Source: Nocardioides albertanoniae (GTDB taxonomy: Bacteria > Actinomycetota > Actinomycetes > Propionibacteriales > Nocardioidaceae). Taken from it: a stretch of DNA of 64,000 bases. Positions within the stretch are counted from its first letter, which is position 1, and each line of letters begins with the position of its first letter. The position numbers were made by a program, and so were the translations under genes. Positions 7,316-16,997 of the stretch are shown one piece after another. Where the stretch lies: the NCBI RefSeq assembly GCF_006716315.1, contig NZ_VFOV01000001.1:124001-188000 (forward strand). Reading direction: 5' to 3'. The notes beneath the pieces are model-generated. The model ran no database searches. It was not told the DNA's origin and saw nothing but the letters and a program-made list of their open reading frames with translations.

Positions 7316-7348
7316 ACTGTAAGGTTCCTTTACAGTAACCGTCTAGAC
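7316..7348. promoter_or_regulatory. Candidate operators between the chitinase and ROK regulator genes
   Basis: ACTGTAA (7316-7322) and TTACAGT (7330-7336) form a perfect inverted repeat about 46 bp upstream of the chitinase start. Next to it, GTCTAGAC (7341-7348) is identical to the 8-bp palindromic core of the DasR-responsive element that controls chitin and N-acetylglucosamine genes in Streptomyces; the flanks match poorly. A further GGTTT-N5-AAACC palindrome lies at 7393-7407 near the ROK gene start. Assignment of regulators is inference. Confidence 0.45.
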
Positions 7349-7434
7349 CCAATCTGGACATTCACCGGCGAGAGCCGCTCAATTGTTAAGTTGGTTTCCT
7401 GAAAACCGACCCGCCCGCGAAAGGAGCGCCAGCG

Positions 7435-8595
7435 TTGTCGAGCGCGCCGAAGACCCACCTGATCCGCGACACCAACGACCGCGCGGCTCTGGATCTGATG
7501 CTCTCGGACGGACCGGTGACGAAGACCCGACTCGGCGAGCTGGTCGGCCTCTCGAAGGTGACGGCCGGCCAGCTGCTGACCCGCCTGGGCGACCGCGGTC
7601 TGGTCGAGGTCGTCGGCTCCCAGCAGGGCGGCCGCGGACCCAACGCGGCCCTCTACGGAGTGGTGCCGTCGGCCGGCTATGTCGCCGCCGTCCACATCGG
7701 CCCCGACCGGATCACCGCATCGGTCGCCGACATCACCGGCACCGTGCTGGCCACCGGCTCCCTTGATCCGCACGAGGCCTCCGACCCGGTCGCGGCCGTG
7801 CGCGGCACCGTCACCGCCGCCACCCGGAGCGCCGGCATCACGGTCTCGCAGCTGAGCTGCCTCTCGATCGGCACGCCCGGCATGATCGACCCTCGCACCG
7901 GCGACATCCGCTTCGCCAACGATCTGCCCGACTGGCGCGCAGGCGTCCTGGAAGAGCTGCGCGGCAGCTTCCGTCGCCCGATACTGATCGAGAACGACGT
8001 CAACCTCGCCGGCCTCGCCGAGCAGTCCCTCGGCGCCTCCCACGGCGTCAAGGACTCGGTGCTCGCCTGGATCGACCGAGGTCTCGGCCTCGCGGTGATC
8101 GTCGACGGCCGGCTCCACCGCGGGGTCGGCGGCGGCGCGGGCGAGATCGGCTACCTGGCGGTGCCCGGCACCTCGACGCCCCACGGCACCGACAGCCCGC
8201 AGCACGCCGCCTTCCAGTCGCTGGTCAGCTCCGAGGCCATGGACACCCTCGCGCGCGCGTTCGGCCTGCGCGGCACCGGCATCGAGTGCGTACGCGCCGC
8301 CGTCGACGGCGACCCCGACGGCGAGCCGTTCCTCGACGAGCTGGCCCGACGCCTGGCGCTCGGCCTGGCGGGCATCTGCGTCGTGCTCGACCCCGAGCTG
8401 TGCGTGCTCGCCGGCGAGATCGGTCGCACCGGCGGCGCGGCCCTGGCCTCTCGCGTGCAGAAGGCGATCGCCGCCCTCGGCCCCAACGTGCCCGACGTCG
8501 TCCCCACCGAGATCACCGGCGACCCGGTCCTCCGCGGAGCCCTCCAGATCGGCCTCGACACCGCCCGCGACGAGGTCTTCTCCCACCAGGGCTGA
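7435..8595 (+). CDS. ROK-family transcriptional regulator (NagC/XylR type)
   Basis: A 386-residue protein with an N-terminal winged helix-turn-helix (residues about 15-75, TKTRLGELVGLSKVTAGQLL) joined to a ROK sugar-kinase-like domain. The kinase-like part is degenerate: a Gly-rich segment GVGGGAGEIGYL is present, but the His/Cys zinc motif typical of ROK proteins is not evident. It probably senses a sugar and represses or activates local genes. It is transcribed divergently from the LPMO-chitinase gene, so control of that gene and of itself is the simplest reading. The TTG start at 7435 is supported by AAGGAG at 7421-7426. Confidence 0.85.
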   Translation: MSSAPKTHLIRDTNDRAALDLMLSDGPVTKTRLGELVGLSKVTAGQLLTRLGDRGLVEVVGSQQGGRGPNAALYGVVPSAGYVAAVHIGPDRITASVADITGTVLATGSLDPHEASDPVAAVRGTVTAATRSAGITVSQLSCLSIGTPGMIDPRTGDIRFANDLPDWRAGVLEELRGSFRRPILIENDVNLAGLAEQSLGASHGVKDSVLAWIDRGLGLAVIVDGRLHRGVGGGAGEIGYLAVPGTSTPHGTDSPQHAAFQSLVSSEAMDTLARAFGLRGTGIECVRAAVDGDPDGEPFLDELARRLALGLAGICVVLDPELCVLAGEIGRTGGAALASRVQKAIAALGPNVPDVVPTEITGDPVLRGALQIGLDTARDEVFSHQG

Positions 8596-8618
8596 CCCCG
8601 ACGCCTCACGCGCCTTCT

Positions 8619-8633
8619 CAGGGCAGAGCCCTG
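8619..8633 (+). terminator. Short hairpin after the ROK regulator gene
   Basis: CAGGGC and GCCCTG flank a 3-base loop (a 7-bp stem counting the outer T-A pair), 24 bases past the stop. It is a weak but plausible terminator. Confidence 0.4.
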
Positions 8634-8669
8634 ATGTCATAAGTACTCTGGCTACCTATTGTCGGAGCT

Positions 8670-9098
8670 GTGACCACCCAGATCCCCAGCGCATCCCCTC
8701 CTCGTGAGCGGCGCCCGCGCATCAGCCTGTTCTGCTTCCGCGCCGTCGCGGTGCTGACCGCGCTCCTCGCGATCGGACAGCCGATCTCCATCGGCTCCTA
8801 CTTCGACGGCACCTTCGCGGCCCTCGGGTTCCACAGCGCCGGTGCCGCATTCCTCGAGCTCGTCGCCTTCGTGATGGTGATCGCCGCGGGCGCGGTCGTG
8901 GCGATGCGCGGCCGCTGGTGGTTCCTGTGGTCGTCGGTCGCGGTCTTCCTCCTCGTCTACCTCCAGGCGATCCTCGGCTACACCCGGGTGCTCCAGGTGC
9001 ACGTGCCGGTCGGCGTCCTCACCGTCGGCGTGGTGGTGGCCGTGGCCGTCGCGGCCCTGCGCCGGGGCGCCGGCACCCCGCGGGAGGTGCGGCGATGA
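8670..9098 (+). CDS. Small four-helix membrane protein of unknown function
   Basis: A 142-residue integral membrane protein with a hydrophilic, Arg-rich N-terminus and four predicted transmembrane segments (about 27-45, 55-78, 84-103 and 110-130). It is not assigned to a characterised family here. Its GTG start follows GGAG. Its stop overlaps the start of the multicopper oxidase gene (ATGA), so the two are co-translated, and the membrane protein may help anchor or supply the oxidase. That role is inference from the coupling only. Confidence 0.75.
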   Translation: MTTQIPSASPPRERRPRISLFCFRAVAVLTALLAIGQPISIGSYFDGTFAALGFHSAGAAFLELVAFVMVIAAGAVVAMRGRWWFLWSSVAVFLLVYLQAILGYTRVLQVHVPVGVLTVGVVVAVAVAALRRGAGTPREVRR

Positions 9099-10639
9099 AG
9101 CTCGGGCGACGCACCCTCCTCGGGGCCACCCTGGCCGCACCGGCGGCCGGAGCCCTGACCTCCTGCGGCGAGGCTCCCGGGCAGACCGGGAAGATCCTGC
9201 GCAGCGCGGCACGGTTGCCGAAGGCGTACGAGACGCCGTTGCCGTTGCCGCCGATCAAGCGGCCCGCGGGCGGGGTGATCGAGATCGCCCAGCGCACGGC
9301 GTCGGTGGAGATCCTGCCCGGCCTGAAGACCGAGATGATGACCTACGACGGGGTCTTTCCCGGACCGACGCTGGAGACGCGCCGCGACCAGGCAGTGACC
9401 GTACGCCACACCAACTCCCTCACGCTACCGACCGCGACGCACCTGCACGGCGGGCACACGCCCGCCGAGAGCGACGGCTGGCCGACGGATCTGCTGGTGC
9501 CGGACGGCTTCGACCAGCACCATGCACATCACGCCGGCCACGAGACGATGGCCGACCCGAAAGCCCAGGTCAGATCCAAGAAGAGGGACTACCGCTATCC
9601 GCTCGAGCAGCCGGCGACGACGCTCTGGTATCACGACCACCGGATGGACTTCACCGGTCCGCAGGTGTGGCGCGGGCTGGCCGGTTTCCACATCATCCGC
9701 GACGACGAGGAGGATGCGCTCTCGCTGCCGCGCGGCGAGCGCGAGATCCCGCTGATGATCGCCGACCGGGCGTTCGCCGAAGACGGCGCGCTCCGCTACC
9801 CGGCGCTCGATCCGGAGCTGCTCGGGGAGCCTGGGGTCGACGACCGCTACATGGCCGGCGTGCTCGGCGACGTCGTGCTCGTCAACGGCGCTCCCTGGCC
9901 GGAGGCCGAGGTCGAGGGGGCGCAGCATCGGCTGCGGCTGCTCAACGCCTCCAACGCGCGTCGCTACGAGCTGAGCCTGCGGACCTCCGACGGGAAGTCG
10001 GTGAGGTTCACCCAGATCGGCTCCGACGGCGGCCTGCTCAGCAAGCCCGTCGAGCACGCCGAGATCACGATGGCCCCGGGCGAACGCTTCGACGTGGTCG
10101 TCGACTTCGGCCCGCTCGCGCCGGGCACGACGGTCGAGATGAGGAACGGTCTCGGCACCGGTCGCACCGCGCAGGTCATGCGTTTCCGCGTCACCCGCCG
10201 CGCGGCCGACGACGTCAAGATCCCCGACCGGCTGGTCGACGTGCCCTACGTCGAGAAGCCCGACGGAGCGGTCGTGCGCAGGTGGCACTTCCGCCGCGAG
10301 CACGTGCACGGCCGCCGGGGCTGGGGCATCAACGGCAAGCCCTTCGCGCCGGCCGTGCCCCAGGCGCGCGTGCCGCTGGGGTCCACCGAGATCTGGGAGT
10401 TCTACACCGACGCCCACCACCCGGTGCACGTGCACCTCTCACCCTTCCAGGTGCTGCGGCGCGGCAACCGCGGCCCCGGCCCGATGGATCTCGGCTGGAA
10501 GGACACCGTCGACGTCCGCCCGTATGAGGCGGTGCGGGTGCGGGTGCGGTTCGAGAGGTACGCCGGCCGGTTCCTCATCCACTGCCACAACCTCGAGCAC
10601 GAGGACATGGCGATGATGGCCGGTTTCGAGACGGAGTGA
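9095..10639 (+). CDS. Exported multicopper oxidase (CotA/CueO/laccase-like)
   Basis: A 514-residue multicopper oxidase with cupredoxin domains. The four copper-binding regions are visible in order: THLHGGHTP (about 138), WYHDHRMD (about 184), HPVHVHLSPF (about 442) and HCHNLEHEDMAMM (about 492). The first four His pairs build the trinuclear site, and HCH plus a downstream His and Met build the T1 site. The N-terminus combines a twin-Arg motif (GRRTLLGA) with a lipobox-like LTSC, so it may be exported folded by Tat and then lipid-anchored. Possible substrates are Cu(I), Mn(II) or phenols. The start overlaps the upstream membrane-protein gene; the open frame further upstream is a shadow of that gene. 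Confidence 0.9.
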   Translation: MKLGRRTLLGATLAAPAAGALTSCGEAPGQTGKILRSAARLPKAYETPLPLPPIKRPAGGVIEIAQRTASVEILPGLKTEMMTYDGVFPGPTLETRRDQAVTVRHTNSLTLPTATHLHGGHTPAESDGWPTDLLVPDGFDQHHAHHAGHETMADPKAQVRSKKRDYRYPLEQPATTLWYHDHRMDFTGPQVWRGLAGFHIIRDDEEDALSLPRGEREIPLMIADRAFAEDGALRYPALDPELLGEPGVDDRYMAGVLGDVVLVNGAPWPEAEVEGAQHRLRLLNASNARRYELSLRTSDGKSVRFTQIGSDGGLLSKPVEHAEITMAPGERFDVVVDFGPLAPGTTVEMRNGLGTGRTAQVMRFRVTRRAADDVKIPDRLVDVPYVEKPDGAVVRRWHFRREHVHGRRGWGINGKPFAPAVPQARVPLGSTEIWEFYTDAHHPVHVHLSPFQVLRRGNRGPGPMDLGWKDTVDVRPYEAVRVRVRFERYAGRFLIHCHNLEHEDMAMMAGFETE

Positions 10640-10658
10640 GCGGCGTAAGCAGGCGGGC

Positions 10659-12368
10659 TCAGGCCAGGTCGAGCCGTCGCTCCATGTCGTCGAGCACCGC
10701 CTCGACCTTCCGGTAGGTCTGCGAGCTGTAGGCACCGATGCTGCGCTCGGCGACCAGCGCGGCGCGCATCTCGTCGAGGTAGCGGTTCTGCAGGATCAGG
10801 GTCTGCTCCCGCACCGCAGGACGGAACCTCGGCGCCTCGCGTACGCCTGCGAGCACCCGCGGCAGGATGTGGTCCTTGAGCTTGGCGACCAGCTTCGGGT
10901 CGATGGGCTCGCCGTCGATCGTCTGCGACTCCAGCGGCCCGAGGTTGTCGACGGCCGACTCGCCGACCTGACGTAGCAGGGCACGGAACGCGTCGTGCCT
11001 CTCCTTGGCGCTCACCGGGGAGAAACGCATCCGACGGATCACCGCCGGCAGGGTGAGCCCGAAGAGCACCAGCGTGATGAGCGCGACCAGGAACGCCGCC
11101 AGCACGACGGTCGCCCGGTGGGAGGCGCCGGCCGGGATGGTCTGAGCCGCCGCGACCGTGACGACGCCGCGCATGCCGGCCCAGCCCATCGTCACGAAGC
11201 CACGGGCGGTGATCGGTTCACGCTCCTCGAACTCGACGTCGGCCCGGCTGCGCGCCAGCCGCCGCCGGGCCGAGCCGATCCGGCTGTCCTCCCGGTCGTC
11301 GGCGGGGGTCATCGAGTCGAGATGCCCCTCGAACTGGTCGAGGCGCGCCCGGATCTGCTCGTTCTGGTCGGTGTAGCGGTCTTTCAGCGCCGGAACGGCC
11401 AGGCCGCCGAACCGGAGCACGACCAGCAGCACGAGCACGACCAGCACGAGCAGCGCGATCTCGCCGAGCGAGGTCTCGCCCTGGGCGGCGTCGATGAGCT
11501 CGGGCACCTGATAGCCCATGGCCAGGAAGACGCCGCTCTCCAGGATGAAGCTGAAGGTCGTCCAGGTGGTCGCCTGGGTCTGCCGGTCGCGTGCGCTGAA
11601 CCGGTGGCTGCCGAGCGCGCCGGTCACCAGACCGGCGACCACCACCGCGAGCACTCCGGAGGAGTGCAGCTCCTCGGCCGGGAAGTAGGCGAGGAACGGC
11701 ACCACCAACGAGATCGTCGTGTTGAGCACCGGGTCGTCCAGGCGCTGACGCAGCAGCACGGTGAGCCATCCGACGACCCCGCCGATGACGAGCGCACCGA
11801 TCACGGCCCACCCGAACTCGAGGGCCGTACGCCCCAGCGAGAATGAGCTGGTCGCCGCCAGCCCCGCGACCGCCGTGCGCAGCACCACGAGGGCGGAGGC
11901 GTCGTTGACCAGGCTCTCGCCCTCCAGGATCGTCATCACCCGGGGCGGCAGCCCGACCCGGCGCCCGATCGCGGTCGCCGCCACCGCGTCGGTGGGACTG
12001 ACCACCGCACCGAGCGCGACCGCCAGCGGGAACGAGATCGCCGGGAAGATCCAGTAGACGACCGTGCCGATCACCAGCGCCGAGACGATCACCATCACGA
12101 TCGAGAGCCAGCTGATCAGTCGCAGGTTACGGCGGAAGTCGATCACCGGGAGGTTGACCGCGGCCGAGTAGAGCAGCGGTGGCAGCACGCCCGCGAGCAC
12201 CAGCTCCGGGTCGAGGTCGATCGCCGGGGCACCGGGCAGATAGCTCGCCCCGATGCCGAGCCCGACGAGCAGCAGCGGCGTCGCCACGCCTGTGCGCCGA
12301 GAGAAGACCGACGCCGCGATCATGATCGCCAGCGCCGCACCGACGATCAGTAACAGCTGATGGTCCAC
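10659..12368 (-). CDS. Na+/H+ antiporter, CPA1 (NhaP/NHE-like) family
   Basis: A 569-residue membrane protein with about 12 transmembrane helices in the first 400 residues, followed by a cytoplasmic tail of roughly 130 residues. The ion-site signatures of CPA1 exchangers are present: VVSPTDAVAATAIGRR near 146-161 and LEGESLVNDASALVV near 172-186, the latter carrying the essential Asp. A charged loop sits near residues 325-385. It exchanges cytoplasmic Na+ or K+ for external protons, aiding pH and salt balance. The GTG start is close to the divergent hydrolase gene. It is convergent with the oxidase gene at its 3' end, with only 19 bp between. Confidence 0.9.
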   Translation of the reverse strand: MDHQLLLIVGAALAIMIAASVFSRRTGVATPLLLVGLGIGASYLPGAPAIDLDPELVLAGVLPPLLYSAAVNLPVIDFRRNLRLISWLSIVMVIVSALVIGTVVYWIFPAISFPLAVALGAVVSPTDAVAATAIGRRVGLPPRVMTILEGESLVNDASALVVLRTAVAGLAATSSFSLGRTALEFGWAVIGALVIGGVVGWLTVLLRQRLDDPVLNTTISLVVPFLAYFPAEELHSSGVLAVVVAGLVTGALGSHRFSARDRQTQATTWTTFSFILESGVFLAMGYQVPELIDAAQGETSLGEIALLVLVVLVLLVVLRFGGLAVPALKDRYTDQNEQIRARLDQFEGHLDSMTPADDREDSRIGSARRRLARSRADVEFEEREPITARGFVTMGWAGMRGVVTVAAAQTIPAGASHRATVVLAAFLVALITLVLFGLTLPAVIRRMRFSPVSAKERHDAFRALLRQVGESAVDNLGPLESQTIDGEPIDPKLVAKLKDHILPRVLAGVREAPRFRPAVREQTLILQNRYLDEMRAALVAERSIGAYSSQTYRKVEAVLDDMERRLDLA

Positions 12369-12434
12369 ACCGCGATTCTAGTGGTGGGACCATCGCTCGA
12401 GCCCGCTGCTCGCGAGCGCGCGCCGTCGGCGACA

Positions 12435-13301
12435 ATGGCTGCGATGAGCGAACCGTCCGGCAACACCGCACCTCGGAGGTGGCGTGGTTGGGCGCGCCGC
12501 CCGGACGGCACCCGTCTCGCGATCCAGGTCACCGGGCCGCGCACCGCGCCGGCGCTGCTGCTGCTGCAGGGCCAGGCCAACTCGCACGCCTGGTGGGATC
12601 GGCTGCGCGGCGAGCTCTCCCGCCGCTGGATGACCATCACCTTCGACTATCGAGGCACCGGCGCCACCGAGCTCACCCCCGAGGCGTACGCAGCCGGCGC
12701 CCCGCCCTGGTCGACGGCCCTCTTCGCGGAGGACGCCGCGGCCGTCCTCACCGCGGTCGGTCGCCCGCGCGCCGACGTCTATGCCACCTCGATGGGTGGG
12801 CGCGTCGCCCAGGAGCTGGCGATCACCCGCCCCGAGACCGTCGGCCGGCTCGTGCTCGCCTGCACCTCACCAGGCGGTTTCCGGGCCACCGAGCGCAGGA
12901 CGGCGGTGCGCCGTGACCTGGCGTCACCCGACCCGGACGTGCGGCTGCGCACCATGATCGACCTCTTCTACAGCCCGGCCTGGGTGGCGGCGTACGGCGG
13001 CTATGACGGGGTTCCGCGCGACCTGCTGGGCGACCCCTCGATGAGCGCCGAAGCGCGGCGCCGGCATCTCGAGGTCAGCTCGGGCCACGACGCCGCCGGC
13101 CGCCTCTCCCGCATCACCGCGCCGACGCTGGTCATGCACGGGATCGAGGACACGATGACGCCGGCGGTCAACGCCAGCACCATCGCCGACCTCGTCCCCG
13201 GCGCCAAGCTGGCGCTCTTCTCCGGCGGACGCCACGGGTTCTTCGACGAGCTCTCCCGCGACGTCACGCCGCGTGTGGTGCGGTTCCTCACGGAACGGTA
13301 G
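12435..13301 (+). CDS. Alpha/beta-fold hydrolase
   Basis: A protein of about 288 residues with the alpha/beta hydrolase fold. The nucleophile elbow is ATSMGG near residue 116, where Thr replaces the usual first Gly of GxSxG. The acid is Asp in HGIEDTMTP and the base His is in GGRHGFF. An HG-like oxyanion segment is replaced by LLLLQGQANSHAWW. Substrate is unknown; the size matches esterases, lactonases and C-C hydrolases. Two in-frame ATG codons (12435 and 12444) are both plausible, and the frame stays open further upstream into the antiporter gene. It converges with the MBL gene, whose stop is only 2 bp away. Confidence 0.8.
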   Translation: MAAMSEPSGNTAPRRWRGWARRPDGTRLAIQVTGPRTAPALLLLQGQANSHAWWDRLRGELSRRWMTITFDYRGTGATELTPEAYAAGAPPWSTALFAEDAAAVLTAVGRPRADVYATSMGGRVAQELAITRPETVGRLVLACTSPGGFRATERRTAVRRDLASPDPDVRLRTMIDLFYSPAWVAAYGGYDGVPRDLLGDPSMSAEARRRHLEVSSGHDAAGRLSRITAPTLVMHGIEDTMTPAVNASTIADLVPGAKLALFSGGRHGFFDELSRDVTPRVVRFLTER

Positions 13302-13302
13302 G

Positions 13303-13914
13303 TCAGCCCAGGGCGGCCGCCTCGGCCGCGATCGTGGTGTCGTCGCCGTGACCGGTGTGCACGACCGTCTCACCAGGGAGGCCGAACAGCTTCTCCCGGA
13401 TCGACGCCTCGATCGTCGGACGATCACTGAACGAGCGTCCGGTCGCCCCCGGGCCACCCTGGAACAGGGTGTCACCGGTGAAGACGCACCCCAGGTCGGG
13501 CGCCGAGAGGCAGACCGCCCCGGGGGCGTGACCGGGCGTGTGCAGCACCGTCAGCTCGGTGTCACCGATGGTGATCGCCTGCCCGTCGGAGAGGTCGGCG
13601 TCCCACAGCTCGTCGGTGTGGGTGAGCTCCCACAGCGGCCTGTCGTCGGGGTGGAGCAGGATGGGCGCCCGGACGGACTCGCGCAGCGCCGGCGCCACGC
13701 GTACGTGGTCGTCGTGGGCGTGCGTGCACACGATCGCCTTCACCCGGCGATCACCGACCACGGCGAGGATGTCGTCGACCGAGTGCGGCGCGTCGATGAC
13801 CAGGCACTCCTGGTCGTCGCCGACGACCCACAGGTTGTTGTCGACCTGGTGGGTCTCCCCGTCGAGGCTGAAGGTGCCGCTGGTGACCGCGTGGTCGACA
13901 CGTACGTCGCTCAC
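13303..13914 (-). CDS. MBL-fold hydrolase paired with mycothiol-dependent formaldehyde dehydrogenase
   Basis: A 203-residue metallo-beta-lactamase-fold enzyme of glyoxalase II type. The metal motif THAHDDH is at about 64-70, with further ligands in HTPGHAPG and TGDTLF and the last His in HTGHGDD. In actinobacteria a gene of this kind sits beside the S-(hydroxymethyl)mycothiol dehydrogenase gene (Rv2260 beside Rv2259 in Mycobacterium tuberculosis) and probably hydrolyses the S-formylmycothiol product. The GTG start overlaps the dehydrogenase stop (GTGA), supporting coupled translation. The pairing with the dehydrogenase makes this function likely, though it is not proven by the sequence. Confidence 0.88.
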   Translation of the reverse strand: MSDVRVDHAVTSGTFSLDGETHQVDNNLWVVGDDQECLVIDAPHSVDDILAVVGDRRVKAIVCTHAHDDHVRVAPALRESVRAPILLHPDDRPLWELTHTDELWDADLSDGQAITIGDTELTVLHTPGHAPGAVCLSAPDLGCVFTGDTLFQGGPGATGRSFSDRPTIEASIREKLFGLPGETVVHTGHGDDTTIAAEAAALG

Positions 13915-15011
13915 AGGATCACCACCGAGCGCAGGACGCCGCCGTGGCGCATCTTCTCGAAGGCCGACTCGATGTCGCCGATGCCGATCTCCTCGGTGAC
14001 GAAGGCGTCGAGGTCGAGACGGCCCTGCTGGTAGAGGTCGACGAGCATGGGGAAGTCGCGGCTGGGGAGGCAGTCGCCGTACCAGCTGGACTTGAGCGCG
14101 CCACCGCGGCCGAAGACGTCGATCAGCGGGATCTCGGGGACCTTCATGTCCGGCGTGGGTACGCCGACGAGCACCACGGTGCCGGCCAGGTCGCGAGCGT
14201 AGAAGGCCTGCTTCCAGGTCTCCGGCCGACCGACCGCCTCGACGACGATGTCGGCTCCCTCGGCGCCCGGGTAGGTCTCGGCGGCGATCCGTCGGATCTC
14301 CTCGACCGGGTCGGCCGCCGACGAGTCGACCGTGTGGGTCGCGCCCATCGCCTTGGCCTGCTCGAGCTTCTTCGGGTCGATGTCGACGGCGATGATCGGG
14401 CTGGAGCCGGCCAGCGCTGCGCCGGCGATCGCGGCCACCCCGACGCCGCCGCAGCCGATGACGGCGACCGACCTGCCGCGGGTCGCGCCGCCGGTGTTGA
14501 TGGCGGCACCGAGGCCGGCCATCACACCGCAACCGAGCAGCCCGACGGCAGCGGGCCGGGCGCCCGGGTCGACCTTCGTGCACTGCCCGGCCGCGACCAG
14601 CGTCTTCTCCGCGAACGCGCCGATGCCCAGCGCCGGGGAGAGCTCGGTGCCGTCCTCGAGGGTCATCTTCTGGGTCGCGTTGAAGGTGGCGAAGCAATAC
14701 TGCGGCTCACCGCGCTTGCACGCCCGACAGCTGCCGCAGACCGCGCGCCAGTTGAGCACCACGAAGTCACCGACCGCCACGTCGGTGACGTCGGGGCCGA
14801 CGGCCTCGACGACGCCCGCCGCCTCGTGACCGAGCAGGAACGGGAAGTCGTCGTTGATCCCGCCCTCGCGGTAGTGCAGGTCGGTGTGGCAGACCCCGCA
14901 CGACTGGATCTTCACCACGGCCTCGCCCGGTCCGGGATCGGGCACGTTGATCGTCACGAGCTCGACGGGTGCGCCCTTGGCGCGGGCGATGACGGCCTTG
15001 ACCTGGTCCAT
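13911..15011 (-). CDS. mscR: S-(hydroxymethyl)mycothiol dehydrogenase (mycothiol-dependent formaldehyde dehydrogenase)
   Basis: A 366-residue zinc alcohol dehydrogenase of the class III-like mycothiol-dependent group. Catalytic zinc ligands are in [10 protein letters not shown] (Cys about 38) and GHEAAG. The structural zinc site is [15 protein letters not shown]. The NAD-binding motif is [15 protein letters not shown], followed by [17 protein letters not shown], which favours NAD+. It oxidises the mycothiol-formaldehyde adduct to S-formylmycothiol, detoxifying formaldehyde, and also supports nitrosothiol removal in relatives. The ATG start matches the family N-terminus ([13 protein letters not shown]). 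The adjacent MBL gene strengthens the assignment and implies the host makes mycothiol. Confidence 0.9.
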   Translation of the reverse strand: MDQVKAVIARAKGAPVELVTINVPDPGPGEAVVKIQSCGVCHTDLHYREGGINDDFPFLLGHEAAGVVEAVGPDVTDVAVGDFVVLNWRAVCGSCRACKRGEPQYCFATFNATQKMTLEDGTELSPALGIGAFAEKTLVAAGQCTKVDPGARPAAVGLLGCGVMAGLGAAINTGGATRGRSVAVIGCGGVGVAAIAGAALAGSSPIIAVDIDPKKLEQAKAMGATHTVDSSAADPVEEIRRIAAETYPGAEGADIVVEAVGRPETWKQAFYARDLAGTVVLVGVPTPDMKVPEIPLIDVFGRGGALKSSWYGDCLPSRDFPMLVDLYQQGRLDLDAFVTEEIGIGDIESAFEKMRHGGVLRSVVIL

Positions 15012-15067
15012 GGCTCTCCTCTCGCGGCGCCGGAGGCATCCGGGCGCTCTCGATTTCATCTTCGAGG

Positions 15068-16921
15068 GTGTCAGCTCAGGTCAGCAAGGGCGGGGTCATC
15101 TCGTGGCGTACGCGACGACCTGCTGACCGACGTCCGAGAGCCGACCCTCCTCGACCAGCAGCTCCCAGCCGTGGCCAGGAGCCGAGCTACACCGAGCAGG
15201 ACCTTGCCGTCGGTGGTGACGGGGTCTTCCCCAACTACCGCATCCCCGCACTGACGGTCGCACCCAACGGCGACCTGCTGGCCTCCTACGACGGCCGGCC
15301 GACCTCCATGGACGCACCCGGCCCCAACTCGATCCTGCAGCGCCGCTCGACCGACGGCGGCGACACCTGGGGGCCGCAGACCGTCGTGCACCACGGCACC
15401 GACGGCGACGCGAAGACCGGCTACTCCGACCCCAGCTACGTCGTCGACCGCGAGACCGGGAAGGTCTTCAACTTCCACGTCTTCTCGATGGACCAGGGCT
15501 TCATCGGCTCGGAGCCCGGCGTCGATCCCGCCGACCGGAACGTGCTGCACGCCGAGGTCAGCACATCGTCCGACGACGGCGCGACGTGGCAGCACCGCAT
15601 CATCACGGCCGACATCACGCCCGACCTCGGCTGGCGCTCGCGCTTCGCCGCCTCGGGGCAAGGCATCCAGCTGCGATACGGCCCCCACGCCGGCCGCCTG
15701 GTGCAGCAGTTCACGATCATCAACGGCGCGGGCGCCTTCCAGGCCGTGTCGGTCTTCTCCGACGACCACGGCACGACATGGCAGGCCGGCAAGCCCGTCG
15801 GCACCGGCATGGACGAGAACAAGACGGTCGAGCTCTCCGACGGCACGGTCATGCTCAACTCCCGCGACTCCGCCGGGTCGAAGTTCCGCAAGGTCGCCTA
15901 CTCGCACGACGGCGGGGTGACGTACGGCGAGGTGACGATCGACCGCGAGCTTCCCGATCCGACGAACAACGGCTCGATCGTGCGGGCCTTCCCGAACGCT
16001 GCGCCGAACACCGCCGAGGCGCGCGTGCTGCTGTTCTCCAACGCAGCGTCGCAGACCAGCCGCACCCACGGCACCGTGCGGGCCAGCTGCGACGACGGCG
16101 AGACCTGGCCGATCGCTCGTGAGTTCCGGGAGGGGGAGATGTCCTACTCCACCCTGGCGACGCTGCCCGACGGCGACGTCGGACTCCTCTACGAGCCCGG
16201 CGGCGCCGCGATTCGCTTCGCGAAGTTCAACCTGGCCTGGCTGGGCGGTCTGTGCGCTCCCGTGACCGCACCCGAGCTCACCGTCGAGCGCGGCACGTCG
16301 ACGACGAGCAGCCTGCAGATCGAGAACCAGCTCGGCCCGGTGCTCACGCCGGCCACGCTCGCCTTCGACGCTCCCGACGGCTGGACGATGAGCGCGACGA
16401 AGCCTCGTACGCTCCGGCCCGGCCAGAGCGCCGAGGTGCCCTTCACCCTCGAGGTGCCCTCGTCCGCCGACGGCGGCACCTACCGGGTGCCGGTGCGCCT
16501 GACCGACACAGCCGGCCGGGCGTCGTCGGGCACGGTGACCGTCGTGGTGCCCAAGCTGCCCGACGAGGTCGACGGGCGCATCGATGTCACCGACGCCACC
16601 CACACCAACCCCAAGACCACCCCGTACGCCGCCGGCGACCGTCTCTCGTTCAGCTATCGGGTGACCAACCTGAGCGGGGCCGTCACCACGGTCGCACCCA
16701 GCGGCAACCTGCGCGACCTGGACCCGAGCGTCGACTCACGCAACTGCCGCTGGCGCGACCTCGCCGCGTCCGGCACCTACGAGTGCACGTCGGCCTATCA
16801 CGTCGTCACCCAGGACGATCTCGACCGCGGGTCGTTCACGCCGGTGACCACGTGGACCTCGACCTCCGGTGACGACGTCACCACGGTCGAGCGCACCGGG
16901 CCGGCCGTCGACCTGTCCTGA
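15068..16921 (+). CDS. Sialidase (BNR/Asp-box exo-neuraminidase), apparently 5'-truncated
   Basis: Codons from about 15186 encode a GH33-type sialidase: YRIPAL with the first catalytic Arg, then five Asp boxes ([40 protein letters not shown]). After the propeller (to about residue 395) come a NEW3-type immunoglobulin-like domain (about 400-500) and a second beta-rich domain. Such enzymes release sialic acid from glycoproteins and are normally secreted. Here no signal peptide is found: the in-frame codons upstream (GTG at 15068) read as Arg/Pro-rich nonsense. On the opposite strand the same bases read like the C-terminus of another protein. A deletion probably fused two genes. The given start is the longest open frame, not a supported one. 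Confidence 0.75.
   Translation: MSAQVSKGGVISWRTRRPADRRPRADPPRPAAPSRGQEPSYTEQDLAVGGDGVFPNYRIPALTVAPNGDLLASYDGRPTSMDAPGPNSILQRRSTDGGDTWGPQTVVHHGTDGDAKTGYSDPSYVVDRETGKVFNFHVFSMDQGFIGSEPGVDPADRNVLHAEVSTSSDDGATWQHRIITADITPDLGWRSRFAASGQGIQLRYGPHAGRLVQQFTIINGAGAFQAVSVFSDDHGTTWQAGKPVGTGMDENKTVELSDGTVMLNSRDSAGSKFRKVAYSHDGGVTYGEVTIDRELPDPTNNGSIVRAFPNAAPNTAEARVLLFSNAASQTSRTHGTVRASCDDGETWPIAREFREGEMSYSTLATLPDGDVGLLYEPGGAAIRFAKFNLAWLGGLCAPVTAPELTVERGTSTTSSLQIENQLGPVLTPATLAFDAPDGWTMSATKPRTLRPGQSAEVPFTLEVPSSADGGTYRVPVRLTDTAGRASSGTVTVVVPKLPDEVDGRIDVTDATHTNPKTTPYAAGDRLSFSYRVTNLSGAVTTVAPSGNLRDLDPSVDSRNCRWRDLAASGTYECTSAYHVVTQDDLDRGSFTPVTTWTSTSGDDVTTVERTGPAVDLS
15096..15175 (-). pseudogene. Possible C-terminal remnant of a lost minus-strand gene
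   Basis: The minus strand encodes [18 protein letters not shown] followed by VVAYATR and a stop. This reads like a normal protein C-terminus, while homology to sialidase on the plus strand starts right where it ends (about 15180). I cannot name the family. It supports a deletion junction at this point. Confidence 0.35.
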
Positions 16922-16997
16922 CCGGCAACTCGACCGGCGACCTGACCCGATCGTCGACCGGACGGAGCTCGGGCTCCGCCGGCCGACCGCCCGACGG

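Noticed and set aside
15071..16603. Minus-strand open frame of about 510 codons over the sialidase gene
   Set aside because: Shadow of the sialidase frame; only its final codons (15096-15175) look protein-like and they are recorded as a remnant.
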